Notes under the pieces: model-generated
Told to the model about the DNA's origin: nothing
Seen by the model: only the letters and a program-made list of their open reading frames with translations
Databases searched by the model: none
Assembly: GCA_936940865.1 (NCBI GenBank)
Contig: CAKZJB010000052.1
Location: 1-64,000, forward strand
Length of the DNA: 64,000 nucleotides
From: an uncultured Asticcacaulis sp.
GTDB taxonomy: Bacteria; Pseudomonadota; Alphaproteobacteria; Caulobacterales; Caulobacteraceae
Reading direction: 5' to 3'
Made by a program: the position numbers and the translations under genes
Part shown: in pieces, positions 53,831-64,000 of the stretch
How the letters are laid out: the number at the start of each line of letters is the position of its first letter
Numbering within the stretch: the first letter of the stretch is position 1

Positions 53831-54442
53831 ATGCCGAAGGACCATTTCGTCCATTTCGAAAACGCCCGTTTGCTGGTGGTGGACGACGACCCGATCCTGC
53901 GTGAGTTCGCGGCCGCCAACCTGGCGACGCCCAAGGTCGAGGTCGAGGTCGCCGGCGACGGCGATGAAGCCTGGCACCGCCTGTCCAGGGGGGACTTCGA
54001 TATCGCGCTGATCGACCTGGAAATGCCGGTCATGGACGGTTTCGAACTGATCGGCCTGATCCGCGCCGACGAACGGCTGAAGCACCTGCCGCTGGTCATC
54101 GCCACCGGCCGCGAGGACATGGACGCCGTCGACCGCGCCTATGCGGCCGGCGCCACCTCTTTCGTCGTCAAGCCGCTCAACTGGCGCCTCGTGTCGCATC
54201 AGCTGTCCTACGTGCTCCGCGCCAGTCGCGACGAGGCGTTTACGCGCAAGACGCTGCATGCGCTGCGCCGCAGGGTCGCGGCCCAGGACGAAATTCTGTC
54301 GACGGCCGAGGCGCGGCTCCAGCGCCTGGCGGCGTTGCCGGTAGCCGCGGGTCAGCCGTCCGGGGGCGACGATGGACACTTGCGCGCCGACATCGAGCGC
54401 CTGTGCAACGACCTGGCCCGGGCCCGCAGGCTGATCGGCTGA
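53831..54442 (+). CDS. Response regulator with helical C-terminal tail
   Basis: This 203-residue protein has a complete receiver: acidic pair in VVDDDP, phospho-acceptor Asp62 (LIDLEMPVMDG), Thr92 and Lys114 (VVKPLNW). It has no DNA-binding domain; the C-terminal 70 residues are helical and may mediate partner contact. It is divergent from the kinase-EAL gene, 95 bases apart, and is a likely partner of its HPt domain. The ATG at 53831 gives the best N-terminus; the upstream extension is not conserved-looking. Confidence 0.87.
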   Translation: MPKDHFVHFENARLLVVDDDPILREFAAANLATPKVEVEVAGDGDEAWHRLSRGDFDIALIDLEMPVMDGFELIGLIRADERLKHLPLVIATGREDMDAVDRAYAAGATSFVVKPLNWRLVSHQLSYVLRASRDEAFTRKTLHALRRRVAAQDEILSTAEARLQRLAALPVAAGQPSGGDDGHLRADIERLCNDLARARRLIG

Positions 54443-54592
54443 CGTTCCACAAACGGACAATCGCCGCCTTTCAAGCGAATGTGTCGCCCGCAGTGTCATG
54501 CCCGCAGCGAAATCGCTTTATTTTCGTCGAAATGGGTTCATAATACCGTTACAAGAAAAAGACCGGCCCAGCGCCGGAGCAGGGATAGTAAC

Positions 54593-54790
54593 GTGTACAG
54601 TTTTCAGCGCGTGCGGGCGTTGGTTTTCTCCGCGACACTTATCCTGGCGGGCCTCGTGCTCTATGTGCCGATTGCGCTCGTCATGGCCGTGGGCATGGGC
54701 TTATCGAAGCCGCGCCCGGCGTCTACACCGGTGGACTTTGAGCCGGCAGCAAAACCCGTGAAGGTGGTGAAGCGAACGCGGGTGGTTTAG
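54593..54790 (+). CDS. Small single-helix membrane protein
   Basis: This 65-residue protein has one strong helix (ALVFSATLILAGLVLYVPIALVMAVGM) and a basic cytosolic tail. The start is probably the GTG at 54593, which has AGGGA 7 bases ahead. No family was recognised. It stands alone between two regulators in a 400-base region otherwise free of genes. Confidence 0.5.
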   Translation: MYSFQRVRALVFSATLILAGLVLYVPIALVMAVGMGLSKPRPASTPVDFEPAAKPVKVVKRTRVV

Positions 54791-54848
54791 CCACTTATTC
54801 ACACCTTTTACCATATCTTGCGGCAGAGCCTCAGAAAGAGGGAGCGCC

Positions 54849-55211
54849 ATGACTGCGTTTGCCAGAAGTTTTGCTTGTATACTGGGGGTGACGGCCATAG
54901 CCGCCGCCTGTTCCACCTCCTATCTCGATCAGGCTTCGGCCCTGGTCACCATGGTCCGTATCTATGCCTATGCCGCCGGCGGCCTGGGCGGACTGCTCAT
55001 CATCCTCTCCCTGCCGCGCATGGCGGTGCCGCATCCGGTGCCGGCGGCGGCCGAAAGCTTCGTGCCCCGGCCGCGTGTTGCTCTGGCCGTTCGTTCCGTC
55101 GTGCCGGTCGTGCCCCTGAAGCCCAGGGAAAACCCGGCGCCCGCCGCGTCCGCCGACGATCCCGCCGCCCTGCGCGCCCGCGCCCGCCGCCTGTTCGTGA
55201 CGGCCGCTTAG
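54849..55211 (+). CDS. Hypothetical membrane protein
   Basis: This 120-residue protein has an N-terminal hydrophobic stretch resembling a signal or anchor (FACILGVTAIAAACS), possibly a lipobox. A second helix (YAYAAGGLGGLLIILSLP) and a Pro/Ala/Arg-rich tail follow. The ribosome site AGAGGGAG is good. No relatives were recognised. Confidence 0.55.
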   Translation: MTAFARSFACILGVTAIAAACSTSYLDQASALVTMVRIYAYAAGGLGGLLIILSLPRMAVPHPVPAAAESFVPRPRVALAVRSVVPVVPLKPRENPAPAASADDPAALRARARRLFVTAA

Positions 55212-55373
55212 TTTTATGACCAGCGGCGCAGAACAAACGCCGCATGGCTCGCGCAATTCCCCCGCCGGTTGCCGGAATACGTATTCAAATTCCGGCCGTG
55301 CCCACATGATGATACAGCTCCCGCCAAGCACATAGACGCGTCCCGAAGGGCGCGCGCCACGGGGAGTTTCATC

Positions 55374-57410
<2,037 letters not shown>

Positions 57411-57474
57411 TCGGCGGAACAGGGTTAAGCTGTATCAAATCCGTCGAAACAGGCGTATTATGCCCGCCTGGAGC

Positions 57475-57508
57475 GCATCCTGAAACGCCTGGGGCGGTTT
57501 CGGGATGC
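57475..57508 (+). other. Strong hairpin in the leader of the SpoIIAA-like gene
   Basis: The left arm is 57475-57489 and the right arm 57493-57508: fifteen pairs with one G-T pair and one bulge, and a 3-base loop (TGG). There is no following T-tract. It lies 25 bases before the start of the next gene, so it could affect that gene's translation or end the GH13 message. Confidence 0.6.
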
Positions 57509-57532
57509 GGTCTGAACCCAGACGAGGCGATC

Positions 57533-57946
57533 ATGACCAGCCGGCGCAATGCGATTTCGGTGGAGATCCATCCCGAATCCCACTTCGTGCTCTTCAAGCT
57601 GCAAGGCGTCGTGTACGGCAAGGAAATGCTCGAGGCCACCGAGCGGGCCTATGCTTCGTTGACCGAGCCCTGGCGATACAATCGCCTGCTCGATATCCGC
57701 CAGTTCATCAACGTCCTGCAGTTCGAGGATTACGCCGCCCTGGCCGAGCAGTGGCCGAAGCTGGCAGGACGGGTGCAACGTCTCAAGGTCGCGATCGTGA
57801 CGGACGACCCGGTGCGTATCGCCCGGGCCGACACCTATGGGCGCGTCCTGCCGAATATCGAAGCGCGGACCTTCGGCACCATGGAGGAGGCCGAAGCCTG
57901 GTTGGGCGAAGCGGTGCCGGCAAAGGTCAAGGCGTCGCACGGGTAG
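57533..57946 (+). CDS. SpoIIAA-like (STAS-fold) protein
   Basis: This 137-residue protein matches the SpoIIAA-like family by the RYNRLLDIRQFINVLQFEDYAAL region and the IVTDDPVRIARADTYGRVLP segment. Such short STAS-fold proteins are often regulators or lipid-binding proteins of unknown function. The ATG at 57533 begins a conserved-looking N-terminus; the 42 codons upstream are not. It is flanked by hairpins on both sides. Which partner it regulates is unknown. Confidence 0.75.
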   Translation: MTSRRNAISVEIHPESHFVLFKLQGVVYGKEMLEATERAYASLTEPWRYNRLLDIRQFINVLQFEDYAALAEQWPKLAGRVQRLKVAIVTDDPVRIARADTYGRVLPNIEARTFGTMEEAEAWLGEAVPAKVKASHG

Positions 57947-57970
57947 GGACGGGGCCACCCGGCCGGCGGG

Positions 57971-58011
57971 GGTTTCATTTCACGCAACACGATGATGCCG
58001 GAAATGAAACC
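57971..58011. other. 11-bp perfect inverted repeat after the SpoIIAA-like gene
   Basis: GGTTTCATTTC (57971-57981) pairs with 58001-58011 around a 19-base loop. It sits 25 bases after the stop codon. It is not followed by a T-run, so its role as a terminator is uncertain. The rest of the 389-base gap to 58335 shows GC-rich repeats and, close to the chemoreceptor, an AT-rich patch. Confidence 0.55.
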
Positions 58012-58257
58012 TGGTACCATTGAACCGCGCCGGCCGCGATTGCCCGGCGGCGGGCGGGAGCCGCCGAGACGGGCCGCGCGGCCGTTTTGAGCGAAAATCA
58101 AGTCATTGAATAAGTTGGGAATTTCGCGGCGTTGCATCGGCGGCCATGGCCCGCCGCCCGGTCGCCGGGATCGCGCCTTCAACTCCGGACGGCCGCCTGT
58201 CCGTAACGGTATCCAGTGCGTCCCCAGGGTTGAAGACCTCAAACGTGCGTAGATATA

Positions 58258-58272
58258 TTAACCTTGCATTAG
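58258..58272 (+). promoter_or_regulatory. CtrA-like half-site motif before the chemoreceptor
   Basis: TTAA, seven bases, then TTAG (58258-58272) differs in one base from the CtrA consensus TTAA-N7-TTAA. It lies 64 bases before the chemoreceptor start. CtrA controls motility and chemotaxis genes in Caulobacter. Confidence 0.35.
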
Positions 58273-58335
58273 TCGCTTTTCGCAACGTTATGTCGCGTTG
58301 GCCATACTCATGGTTGTCAGCGTCTCAGGGGTTGC

Positions 58336-60018
58336 GTGTTGAAAAATCTGTCTGTTCGGGTGCGTGTCATCGCTGCCCTGTCGATCATCCTGGCCAGCGT
58401 GCTTGGCCTGGGCATGTTTTCGATCCTGCGGTTGGAGGCGGTTAACGCCACCGCGAACGCGGTGGCGACCAACTGGCTGCCCGCCGCCAACTATCTCGGG
58501 GACCTGTCGCAGGATTTCGAGCTCTACCGGTCGCGCCAGGGCCAGGTCTTGCTGCTGTCCGGCGACAAGCGTGAAGCGATGATCGCGAAGCTCGACAAGA
58601 CCGGCCAGGATATCCGAAAGGATTACGAAAGCTATAGCGCCACGGCCAATTCGGCTGAGGAACGCGTCCTGGCCGACGGCATCAGGAGCAGCCTCGCCAC
58701 CTATATGGAACAGGCCGCGCCCTACATGGAGAAGGTCGAGGCCAACGATGTCGCCGGCGCCACCGATGTCTATCTCGGCACGATGCAGCCGCTGGTGGAC
58801 AGCCTGCGCGCCGCCATCCACAAGGGCCGTGCGTATCAGGTCGTCCAGGGCAACAGGGTCGCCGCAGCCGGCATGAAACTGGGCCGGGACGCCATCGTCA
58901 TGATTGTCGCCGCCGTCGTGGTGACCGGACTGATCTGTCTGGCCATCGGATTCCTGATGATCCGGACCGTGTCCGTGCCGATCCGGCGCATGGCCGACGT
59001 CATGCGCGTCCTGGCGAAGGGCGACACCTCGGTGACCATTCCGAACAGGGGCGAACGGTCTGAAATCGGCGAAATGTCGGCGGCCGTCGACGTCTTCCGC
59101 GAGGGCATGATCCGCAACATCGCGCTGGAGGCCGAGGCGGCGGAAGCGCGCGAAATGGCCGAGGCCGAGCGCAGGCAGACCATGCTGAGCCTGGCCGACC
59201 AGTTCGAGAACGCCGTCGGCGGCATTGTCGACATGGTGTCTTCGGCCGCAACGGAAATGCAGGCCACGGCCGCGCAACTGACGTCTTCGGCGCAGGAATC
59301 GGCATCGCAGGCAACCGCGGTGTCCGCCGCGGCGGAACAGGCCGGCACCAATGTCACCTCAGTGGCGGGGGCTGCCGAAGAACTGGGGGCATCAGTCGGC
59401 GAAATCGGCCGCCAGGTCGAAATATCGCTGGAAAAGACCCGTAACGCCGCCTCCGAAGCCGACACCACGGCCGCCGTCGTCCATCAGCTGTCGGACGCCG
59501 CCAACCGCATCACCAGCATTGTCGACATGATTTCGGGCATTGCTTCGCAGACCAACCTCCTGGCGCTCAACGCCACCATCGAGTCGGCGCGCGCCGGCGA
59601 TGCCGGCAAGGGCTTCGCGGTCGTCGCCGCCGAGGTCAAGGCCCTGGCCCAGCAGACGGCGAAGGCCACCACCGACATCAATACGCAGATATCGGAAATC
59701 CAGGCGACCACGACCCGGGCCGTGGCGGCGATCCAGAGCATCACCGCCACCATCCGCTCGATCAACGAATCCTCGGCGACCATCGCGGCGGCGGTCGAGC
59801 AGCAGGGCAGCGCCACCCGGGAAATCGTCGTCGCGGTCAGCCAGGCTTCAGCCGGGACAACGGAGGTAACCACCAGCATCACCAGTGTGGCGCGCATGGC
59901 CGACGAAACCGGAGCCGGCGCATCGCAGGTCCTGAGTGCATCGTCCGAGCTTGCCTCCCAGGCGTCCAACCTGCGCACCCAGGTTCATGCCTTCCTCAGC
60001 CAGGTCCGCGCCGCCTGA
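58336..60018 (+). CDS. Methyl-accepting chemotaxis protein
   Basis: This 560-residue chemoreceptor has a first helix (about 10-30), a 4-helix-bundle-type periplasmic domain, a second helix (187-210), a HAMP domain (210-265) and a long signalling coiled coil. The hairpin-tip motif is [20 protein letters not shown]. The GTG at 58336 has AGGGG 5-6 bases ahead; a TTG next to it is equally possible. It precedes a leader-like mini-ORF and a histidine kinase, but no che operon lies in the window. Its ligand is unknown. Confidence 0.95.
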   Translation: MLKNLSVRVRVIAALSIILASVLGLGMFSILRLEAVNATANAVATNWLPAANYLGDLSQDFELYRSRQGQVLLLSGDKREAMIAKLDKTGQDIRKDYESYSATANSAEERVLADGIRSSLATYMEQAAPYMEKVEANDVAGATDVYLGTMQPLVDSLRAAIHKGRAYQVVQGNRVAAAGMKLGRDAIVMIVAAVVVTGLICLAIGFLMIRTVSVPIRRMADVMRVLAKGDTSVTIPNRGERSEIGEMSAAVDVFREGMIRNIALEAEAAEAREMAEAERRQTMLSLADQFENAVGGIVDMVSSAATEMQATAAQLTSSAQESASQATAVSAAAEQAGTNVTSVAGAAEELGASVGEIGRQVEISLEKTRNAASEADTTAAVVHQLSDAANRITSIVDMISGIASQTNLLALNATIESARAGDAGKGFAVVAAEVKALAQQTAKATTDINTQISEIQATTTRAVAAIQSITATIRSINESSATIAAAVEQQGSATREIVVAVSQASAGTTEVTTSITSVARMADETGAGASQVLSASSELASQASNLRTQVHAFLSQVRAA

Positions 60019-60121
60019 TCCCGCGACTCGGTTTACTATCCGGACGCAATCGGGTTTTGTGATAAGGTCTGAACCATTATTGCGTACGGAGCCTGGACCG
60101 CGGCCACACACAGGGAAGGCC

Positions 60122-60169
60122 ATGCTGAATACTCCTATGACTCTGCCGGCCGCGGAAGCGGCGGCATGA
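60122..60169 (+). CDS. Putative 15-codon leader peptide
   Basis: ATG at 60122 opens a 15-codon frame (MLNTPMTLPAAEAAA). The purine-rich site AGGGAAGG precedes it. Its stop codon overlaps the kinase ATG (ATGA), while the kinase itself lacks a clear ribosome site. This pattern suggests translational coupling, with the mini-ORF as loader. It is short, so chance is possible. Confidence 0.4.
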   Translation: MLNTPMTLPAAEAAA

Positions 60170-61824
60170 AGGCCCCCGCACGGGTTTTCACCCGGACTTT
60201 CGGCGCGGTGAGCGAGAGACTTCGCCGCCGCCGCAAGCTGGTCCTGGTTGCGGCGGCGATTCTGCTGCCGGTCTTCCTCCTGTCGGCCGTGGTCGTCAAC
60301 TTTTGCGCCCATGACATAGCGGCGGCCAAAGAGGAGCTGACGGGGACTGAATACCTGCGCCGCGCCTGGAGCATGGTGTCGGCCTGCGATGCGCGGCAGC
60401 CCGCCGCCCGGTGGGATGCCGTCCCCTTCGGCGCCGGGGCGACGCCGCTGCCCCGCCTCGACACCATGGGGCAGGCCCTGGAGGTCGAACTGGCGCGCAT
60501 TCCGGTTCAGTCCGAGACCTGCGGCCATATCCGCGTCTTCCTCAGGCAGATCGCCGACGACACCGGATTGACGCTCGATGCGCGGCCGGCCTCCTATCAC
60601 CTGATGGCGCTTGTCGTAACCGACCTGCCGGCCCTGAGCGGCCGCGGCGCCGACCTGGACCGGGCGTTCGGCGCGGATCCGCAAAGCGCGCACGGCCGGA
60701 CCGCGCTCCTCTTCAATGCCGGTTTGCTGCGTGACGCCCTGCAGGCGGTTAGCGCTTCGGTCGCCGATGCCTCGCGGAGCGGCGATGGCGGCGTTCAGGT
60801 CGCAATGGCCCTGCCCGCTGAGCGTCTGTCGGAGAGCGTCCGCCGCTATGCCGAAGCCGCCGGCAGCGCCCCGGTGGGATGGGACGGCAAGGATAGCCTT
60901 GTCGGCGCCAGGGGGCTGGTGCGGGAGTTGCGCGGGGCGACGGACGGCCTCTGGGTGGTCAGCATCAACCAGCTGGAACGGCTGCTGGCCACGCGGATCG
61001 CCTGGGCGCGCCTGACCCTGTGGGGGACCCTGGCCGGGGCGGCCGTCCTCGCCGTCCTGGCGATCGTGGCGCTGGTCTGGTACGACCTCTACGCCCAGCG
61101 CGAGGAGGTGATGCAACTGAACGACAGCCTGAGGCAGTCCAACGAGGAACTCGAACGCTTCGCCTATATCTGTTCGCACGACATGCAGGAACCGGTGCGC
61201 ATGATGAGCCTCTATGCCGAAATGCTGCTGGAGGACGCCGCCTCCAGGCTCGACGAGACCGACCGCAGGCACGTCGACTTTATCATCCGCAATTCGCGCG
61301 TGATGAAGACAATGATCAGCGACATCCTGCGTTTTTCGCGCGTCGGCCGCGATCCGGTCCAGTTTTCCGTCGTCGACTGCGAAACCATCCTCAGGGACGT
61401 CCTGGCGGAATTTTCCCACGAAATCGAGCGCCGCAATGCCCGGGTTACCTTTTCGAGCCTGCCGTCCTTCCGCACCAATCCCACCCTGGTGCGGTTGCTG
61501 TTCCAGAACCTGATCGGCAATGCCCTCAAGTTCCAGAACGGGGTGAAGCCCCCGGAAATCGCCGTGTCCGCGCACGAGACGGACAAGGCGTGGCGTTTCG
61601 AAGTGCGCGACAACGGCATCGGTATAGACGAGCGCTACCGCGACGAGGTTTTCGCCATCTTCCGCCGGCTGCACACGCGCGACGAGTTTCCGGGCAACGG
61701 CATCGGCCTGTCGACCTGCCGCAAGTTCCTGGGCCTAGTGGGCGGCACGATCGACTTCGTCTCGACGCCGGGCGAAGGCGCGACGTTCTTCTTCGTCCTG
61801 CCCGAAGCCCGCCCCGCTGCCTGA
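60166..61824 (+). CDS. Membrane sensor histidine kinase
   Basis: This 552-residue protein has an N-terminal helix (about 24-46), a periplasmic sensor of about 235 residues, a second helix (283-306), and a phytochrome-type HisKA with His338 in ICSHDMQEPVRMM. The HATPase has DNGIGIDE and GNGIGLSTCRKF. The HDMQEP context fits the group of kinases that often act through separate receivers. No partner regulator is adjacent, but the receiver at 53831 is in the same region. It overlaps the leader mini-ORF. Confidence 0.92.
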   Translation: MKAPARVFTRTFGAVSERLRRRRKLVLVAAAILLPVFLLSAVVVNFCAHDIAAAKEELTGTEYLRRAWSMVSACDARQPAARWDAVPFGAGATPLPRLDTMGQALEVELARIPVQSETCGHIRVFLRQIADDTGLTLDARPASYHLMALVVTDLPALSGRGADLDRAFGADPQSAHGRTALLFNAGLLRDALQAVSASVADASRSGDGGVQVAMALPAERLSESVRRYAEAAGSAPVGWDGKDSLVGARGLVRELRGATDGLWVVSINQLERLLATRIAWARLTLWGTLAGAAVLAVLAIVALVWYDLYAQREEVMQLNDSLRQSNEELERFAYICSHDMQEPVRMMSLYAEMLLEDAASRLDETDRRHVDFIIRNSRVMKTMISDILRFSRVGRDPVQFSVVDCETILRDVLAEFSHEIERRNARVTFSSLPSFRTNPTLVRLLFQNLIGNALKFQNGVKPPEIAVSAHETDKAWRFEVRDNGIGIDERYRDEVFAIFRRLHTRDEFPGNGIGLSTCRKFLGLVGGTIDFVSTPGEGATFFFVLPEARPAA

Positions 61825-61954
61825 AAGTATTATAAAACAACGGCCTTCAGGCTTAGAGATGGATTAAGGATGTCGTGGTAATCGGTTTCATCGGGCAGCT
61901 CCCGCGGGATGCGTACCGATCCTTTTCCTCGTGCGAAAAATCGTCAGGCCGGTG

Positions 61955-63397
61955 ATGAGATTGCTGTTCAGAAAGTACGTATCCGACAGGCGCGGCAACA
62001 CGGCCATGGTGTTCGCCCTGTGCCTGTTGGCTTTGCTGAGCGCGGTCGCCGGCGCCATCGATTTCTCGCAACTGCTGTGGCAGAAGCGCCAGGCCCAGGA
62101 CGCGCTCGACGAAGCCGCGCTGGCCGTCGCCATTTCGTCCACGACCGATACGAATACGCAGAAGGCCATCGCCCAGACGGTCTTCAAGCAGAATGTCGAT
62201 GCCAAGAAGGTCAATGCCACCATTTCGGCGATGAATTTCAACTCCACGGCGCGCACCTTCGCGATGACGGCCAACGGCACCTATCAGCCCTACCTGCTGC
62301 AACTGGTCGGCATCACCTCCATGCCTTATACGGTCAACAGCAGCACCATCAAGGCCGCCGACGGAACGCTTGAAGTCGCCCTGGTGCTCGACAACACCTG
62401 GTCGATGAGCGAAAGCCTCGACGGCTCCCAGACGAAGATCCAGGTGCTCCAGACCGCGGCGAAGTCGCTGGTGTCGTCCGTGATGACGACCGCCAACAAG
62501 AGCTACGTCAAGATGGCCATCGTGCCCTATGCCAATTACGTCAATGTCGGCACGGGCAACCGCTACCAGAGCTGGATGTCCGTTCCCGCCGACTATTCGA
62601 CGACCTCGGCAAAGACCTGCACCACCGTCTCCACCAAGACGACCTGCACCGGCGGCACCAAGGGAACCTGCACGGGCAGCCAGGACGGCGTACCGTATAC
62701 CTATAGCTGCTGGATCGTGGCCCAGACCTGCACCACCGTGGCCGTGACGCCTTACCAGAGCTGCTCGGGCGGCACGACGACGAACTACAAGTGGTTCGGC
62801 TGCGTCTATAACCAGATGTCGTCGGGCAAGCTGGTCATGCCCGACCCCACGACGGCCTATACCGGCATCATGCAGACCAGCCAGGGATGCCTCAATCCCA
62901 TCGTCCCGCTGACCAACGACAGCACCACGGTTACCAACGCCATCGGCGGCCTGGTGGTCAATATCGGCAGCTACAAGCCGGAAACCTATATTCCGGGCGG
63001 CCTGATCTGGGGCGTCAACGTCCTGTCACCGCCGGCGCCGTTCTCGGAAGGCGCCGCCTACGACAGCAAGAACAAGCAGCCGCGCAAGGCCATCGTGCTG
63101 ATGACGGACGGCGCCAATACCCAGTACTCGACCTCGTCCGGCAGCGTGTCGACGGCCAGCGCCACCCAGCTGGCGACCACCTATTCGGACCAGAAGAAGG
63201 TCTGCGACTACGCCAAGGCGAAGAATATCGAAATCTACGCCATCGGCTTCGGCGTCAGCGACGCGACCTCGCTCGGCGCGCTGAAATACTGCGCGACCGA
63301 CGCTTCGCACTATTTCGACGCCAAGAGCTCGGCCGACCTTATCGCCGCCTTCAAGACCATCGGCGGGCAGCTGACCAAGGTGCGGATTACGGGCTGA
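61955..63397 (+). CDS. TadG-like pilus assembly protein with VWA domain
   Basis: This 480-residue protein starts with a Tad anchor helix (RRGNTAMVFALCLLALLSAV) and QAQDALDEAALAVA. A von Willebrand factor A domain follows, with the metal-site motif DNTWS (VLDNTWSMS) and a second motif in LMTDGAN. A cysteine-rich insert with repeated TCTT/TCTG motifs (around residues 220-290) lies inside the VWA domain. Such proteins are membrane-anchored and exposed to the outside. The ATG at 61955 has a weak AGG ahead; a GTG at 61931 lacks one. No other tad genes are in the window. Confidence 0.85.
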   Translation: MRLLFRKYVSDRRGNTAMVFALCLLALLSAVAGAIDFSQLLWQKRQAQDALDEAALAVAISSTTDTNTQKAIAQTVFKQNVDAKKVNATISAMNFNSTARTFAMTANGTYQPYLLQLVGITSMPYTVNSSTIKAADGTLEVALVLDNTWSMSESLDGSQTKIQVLQTAAKSLVSSVMTTANKSYVKMAIVPYANYVNVGTGNRYQSWMSVPADYSTTSAKTCTTVSTKTTCTGGTKGTCTGSQDGVPYTYSCWIVAQTCTTVAVTPYQSCSGGTTTNYKWFGCVYNQMSSGKLVMPDPTTAYTGIMQTSQGCLNPIVPLTNDSTTVTNAIGGLVVNIGSYKPETYIPGGLIWGVNVLSPPAPFSEGAAYDSKNKQPRKAIVLMTDGANTQYSTSSGSVSTASATQLATTYSDQKKVCDYAKAKNIEIYAIGFGVSDATSLGALKYCATDASHYFDAKSSADLIAAFKTIGGQLTKVRITG

Positions 63398-64000
63398 TCA
63401 GGCCCTCGGCTTCGGCCGCACGCGCGAAAGTCCGCCGTCGACGCCGATGACCTGGCCGGTGATCCAGCTGTTGCCTGGATCGAGCAGGAAGACGACCACG
63501 CGGGCGACGTCATCCGGTGTCCCGAAGCGGCCGAGCGCATGCAGGGCGCCTGAAATCTTTCGCGAGACTTCATTGGCCAGAAGCGGCGCGGCCAGCGGAG
63601 AGTCCACCAGTCCCGGAGCGATGGCGTTGATCCTGAGACCGGCGGCGGCATAGGTCGCGGCGGCCGACAGGGTCAGCCCAAGAACGCCGGCCTTGGCCGC
63701 GGCGATGGCTTCGTGGCTGGCCAGGCCTTCGCGGGCGGCGGCCGACGATATCAGTACGACCGAGCCGCCCGCTGTCATATGCCGCCCAGCCGCACGCACG
63801 GTGGCGAAGGCGGTCGTCAGGGACGTGGCGATCGTCGTCTCGTATTGCTCGCGGGTCGTCAGATGCGCCGGCTTCAGCATGAGGGAGCCCGCGAAATTCA
63901 CGGCGCCGTCGAGCGGTCCCGCCTGGGCGAAGACCGCGTCCACGGCATCGAAATCGCTGGCGTCCAGCACGAAGTCGGGAACGATGCGGCCTGAGCCGCG
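63398..64000 (-). CDS. SDR-family oxidoreductase, N-terminus cut by the window edge
   Basis: The last 201 codons of a short-chain dehydrogenase are visible; the coding frame runs off the right edge (codons continue through 64000). The NAG-type motif is NFAG and the C-terminal substrate loop is INAIAPGLVDSPLA. The active-site Tyr of the YxxxK motif is absent: the segment reads HEAIAAAKAG, with Ile at the Tyr position and the Lys retained. This suggests a non-classical or inactive SDR. The N-terminal NAD-binding glycine motif lies outside the window. Confidence 0.85.
   Translation of the reverse strand, partial: RGSGRIVPDFVLDASDFDAVDAVFAQAGPLDGAVNFAGSLMLKPAHLTTREQYETTIATSLTTAFATVRAAGRHMTAGGSVVLISSAAAREGLASHEAIAAAKAGVLGLTLSAAATYAAAGLRINAIAPGLVDSPLAAPLLANEVSRKISGALHALGRFGTPDDVARVVVFLLDPGNSWITGQVIGVDGGLSRVRPKPRA

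Overview
The window is high-GC, gene-dense DNA from an alphaproteobacterium, most likely a member of Caulobacterales related to Caulobacter or Asticcacaulis. The evidence is a PodJ-like polarity factor, the ftsE-ftsX-ydcF-plsC run, the parvulin lipoprotein/argJ block divergent from secA, the argH-lipoprotein-lysA run, and the yqaA-dsbB-coq7 operon. No rRNA, tRNA, CRISPR array, transposase or integrase was recognised.

Layout. 0-2.5 kb: a minus-strand operon comF, grxC, nitrilase-family amidase, DUF1178. 2.5-7.2 kb: an NDUFAF5-type methyltransferase, then the minus-strand run parvulin lipoprotein, argJ, vapB, vapC, mutT, with the toxin-antitoxin pair wedged between argJ and mutT. 7.5-12.1 kb: secA with a clear terminator, then two related exported proteins. 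12.1-16.9 kb: ftsE-ftsX-ydcF-plsC, divergent from a zinc-ribbon membrane protein and hpt. 16.9-21.6 kb: argH, lipoprotein, lysA, a truncated DUF4175-like gene and a small membrane gene, divergent from a membrane thioredoxin whose start codon overlaps that of argH. 21.6-25.9 kb: DUF418 protein, membrane protein, 3-hydroxybutyryl-CoA dehydrogenase, etfA and etfB. 26-32.2 kb: podJ-like gene, small membrane protein, argF and argD.

32.3-35.1 kb: two tandem TraB/GumN genes fused by an apparent single-base deletion, plus a small XRE regulator and membrane protein behind an array of operator-like heptamers. 35.2-38.2 kb: an overlapping three-gene operon (FemX/GNAT-like, GT2 glycosyltransferase, cupin-like protein), a candidate surface-polysaccharide decoration module. 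38.2-38.8 kb: a repeat-rich intergenic region ahead of a cold-shock gene. One of its palindromes recurs at the left edge of the window.

39-46.5 kb: lipoprotein beta-propeller with atypical base use, gluQ, HNH endonuclease, NRAMP-like transporter, yqaA-dsbB-coq7 and a MarR regulator with a palindromic operator candidate. 46.6-50.1 kb: a tandem pair of paralogous membrane proteins, the first frameshifted, then a Tad-like protein and an unknown cysteine-rich protein. 50.2-64 kb: signalling and surface genes, namely a hybrid kinase with receiver, HPt and EAL domains divergent from a response regulator, a GH13 lipoprotein, a SpoIIAA-like protein, a chemoreceptor, a second histidine kinase, a TadG-like VWA protein and the end of an SDR gene.

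Four of the arginine genes (argJ, argH, argF, argD) and lysA lie within 28 kb but in separate transcription units. All start sites and functions were inferred by reading the sequence. No database search was run.
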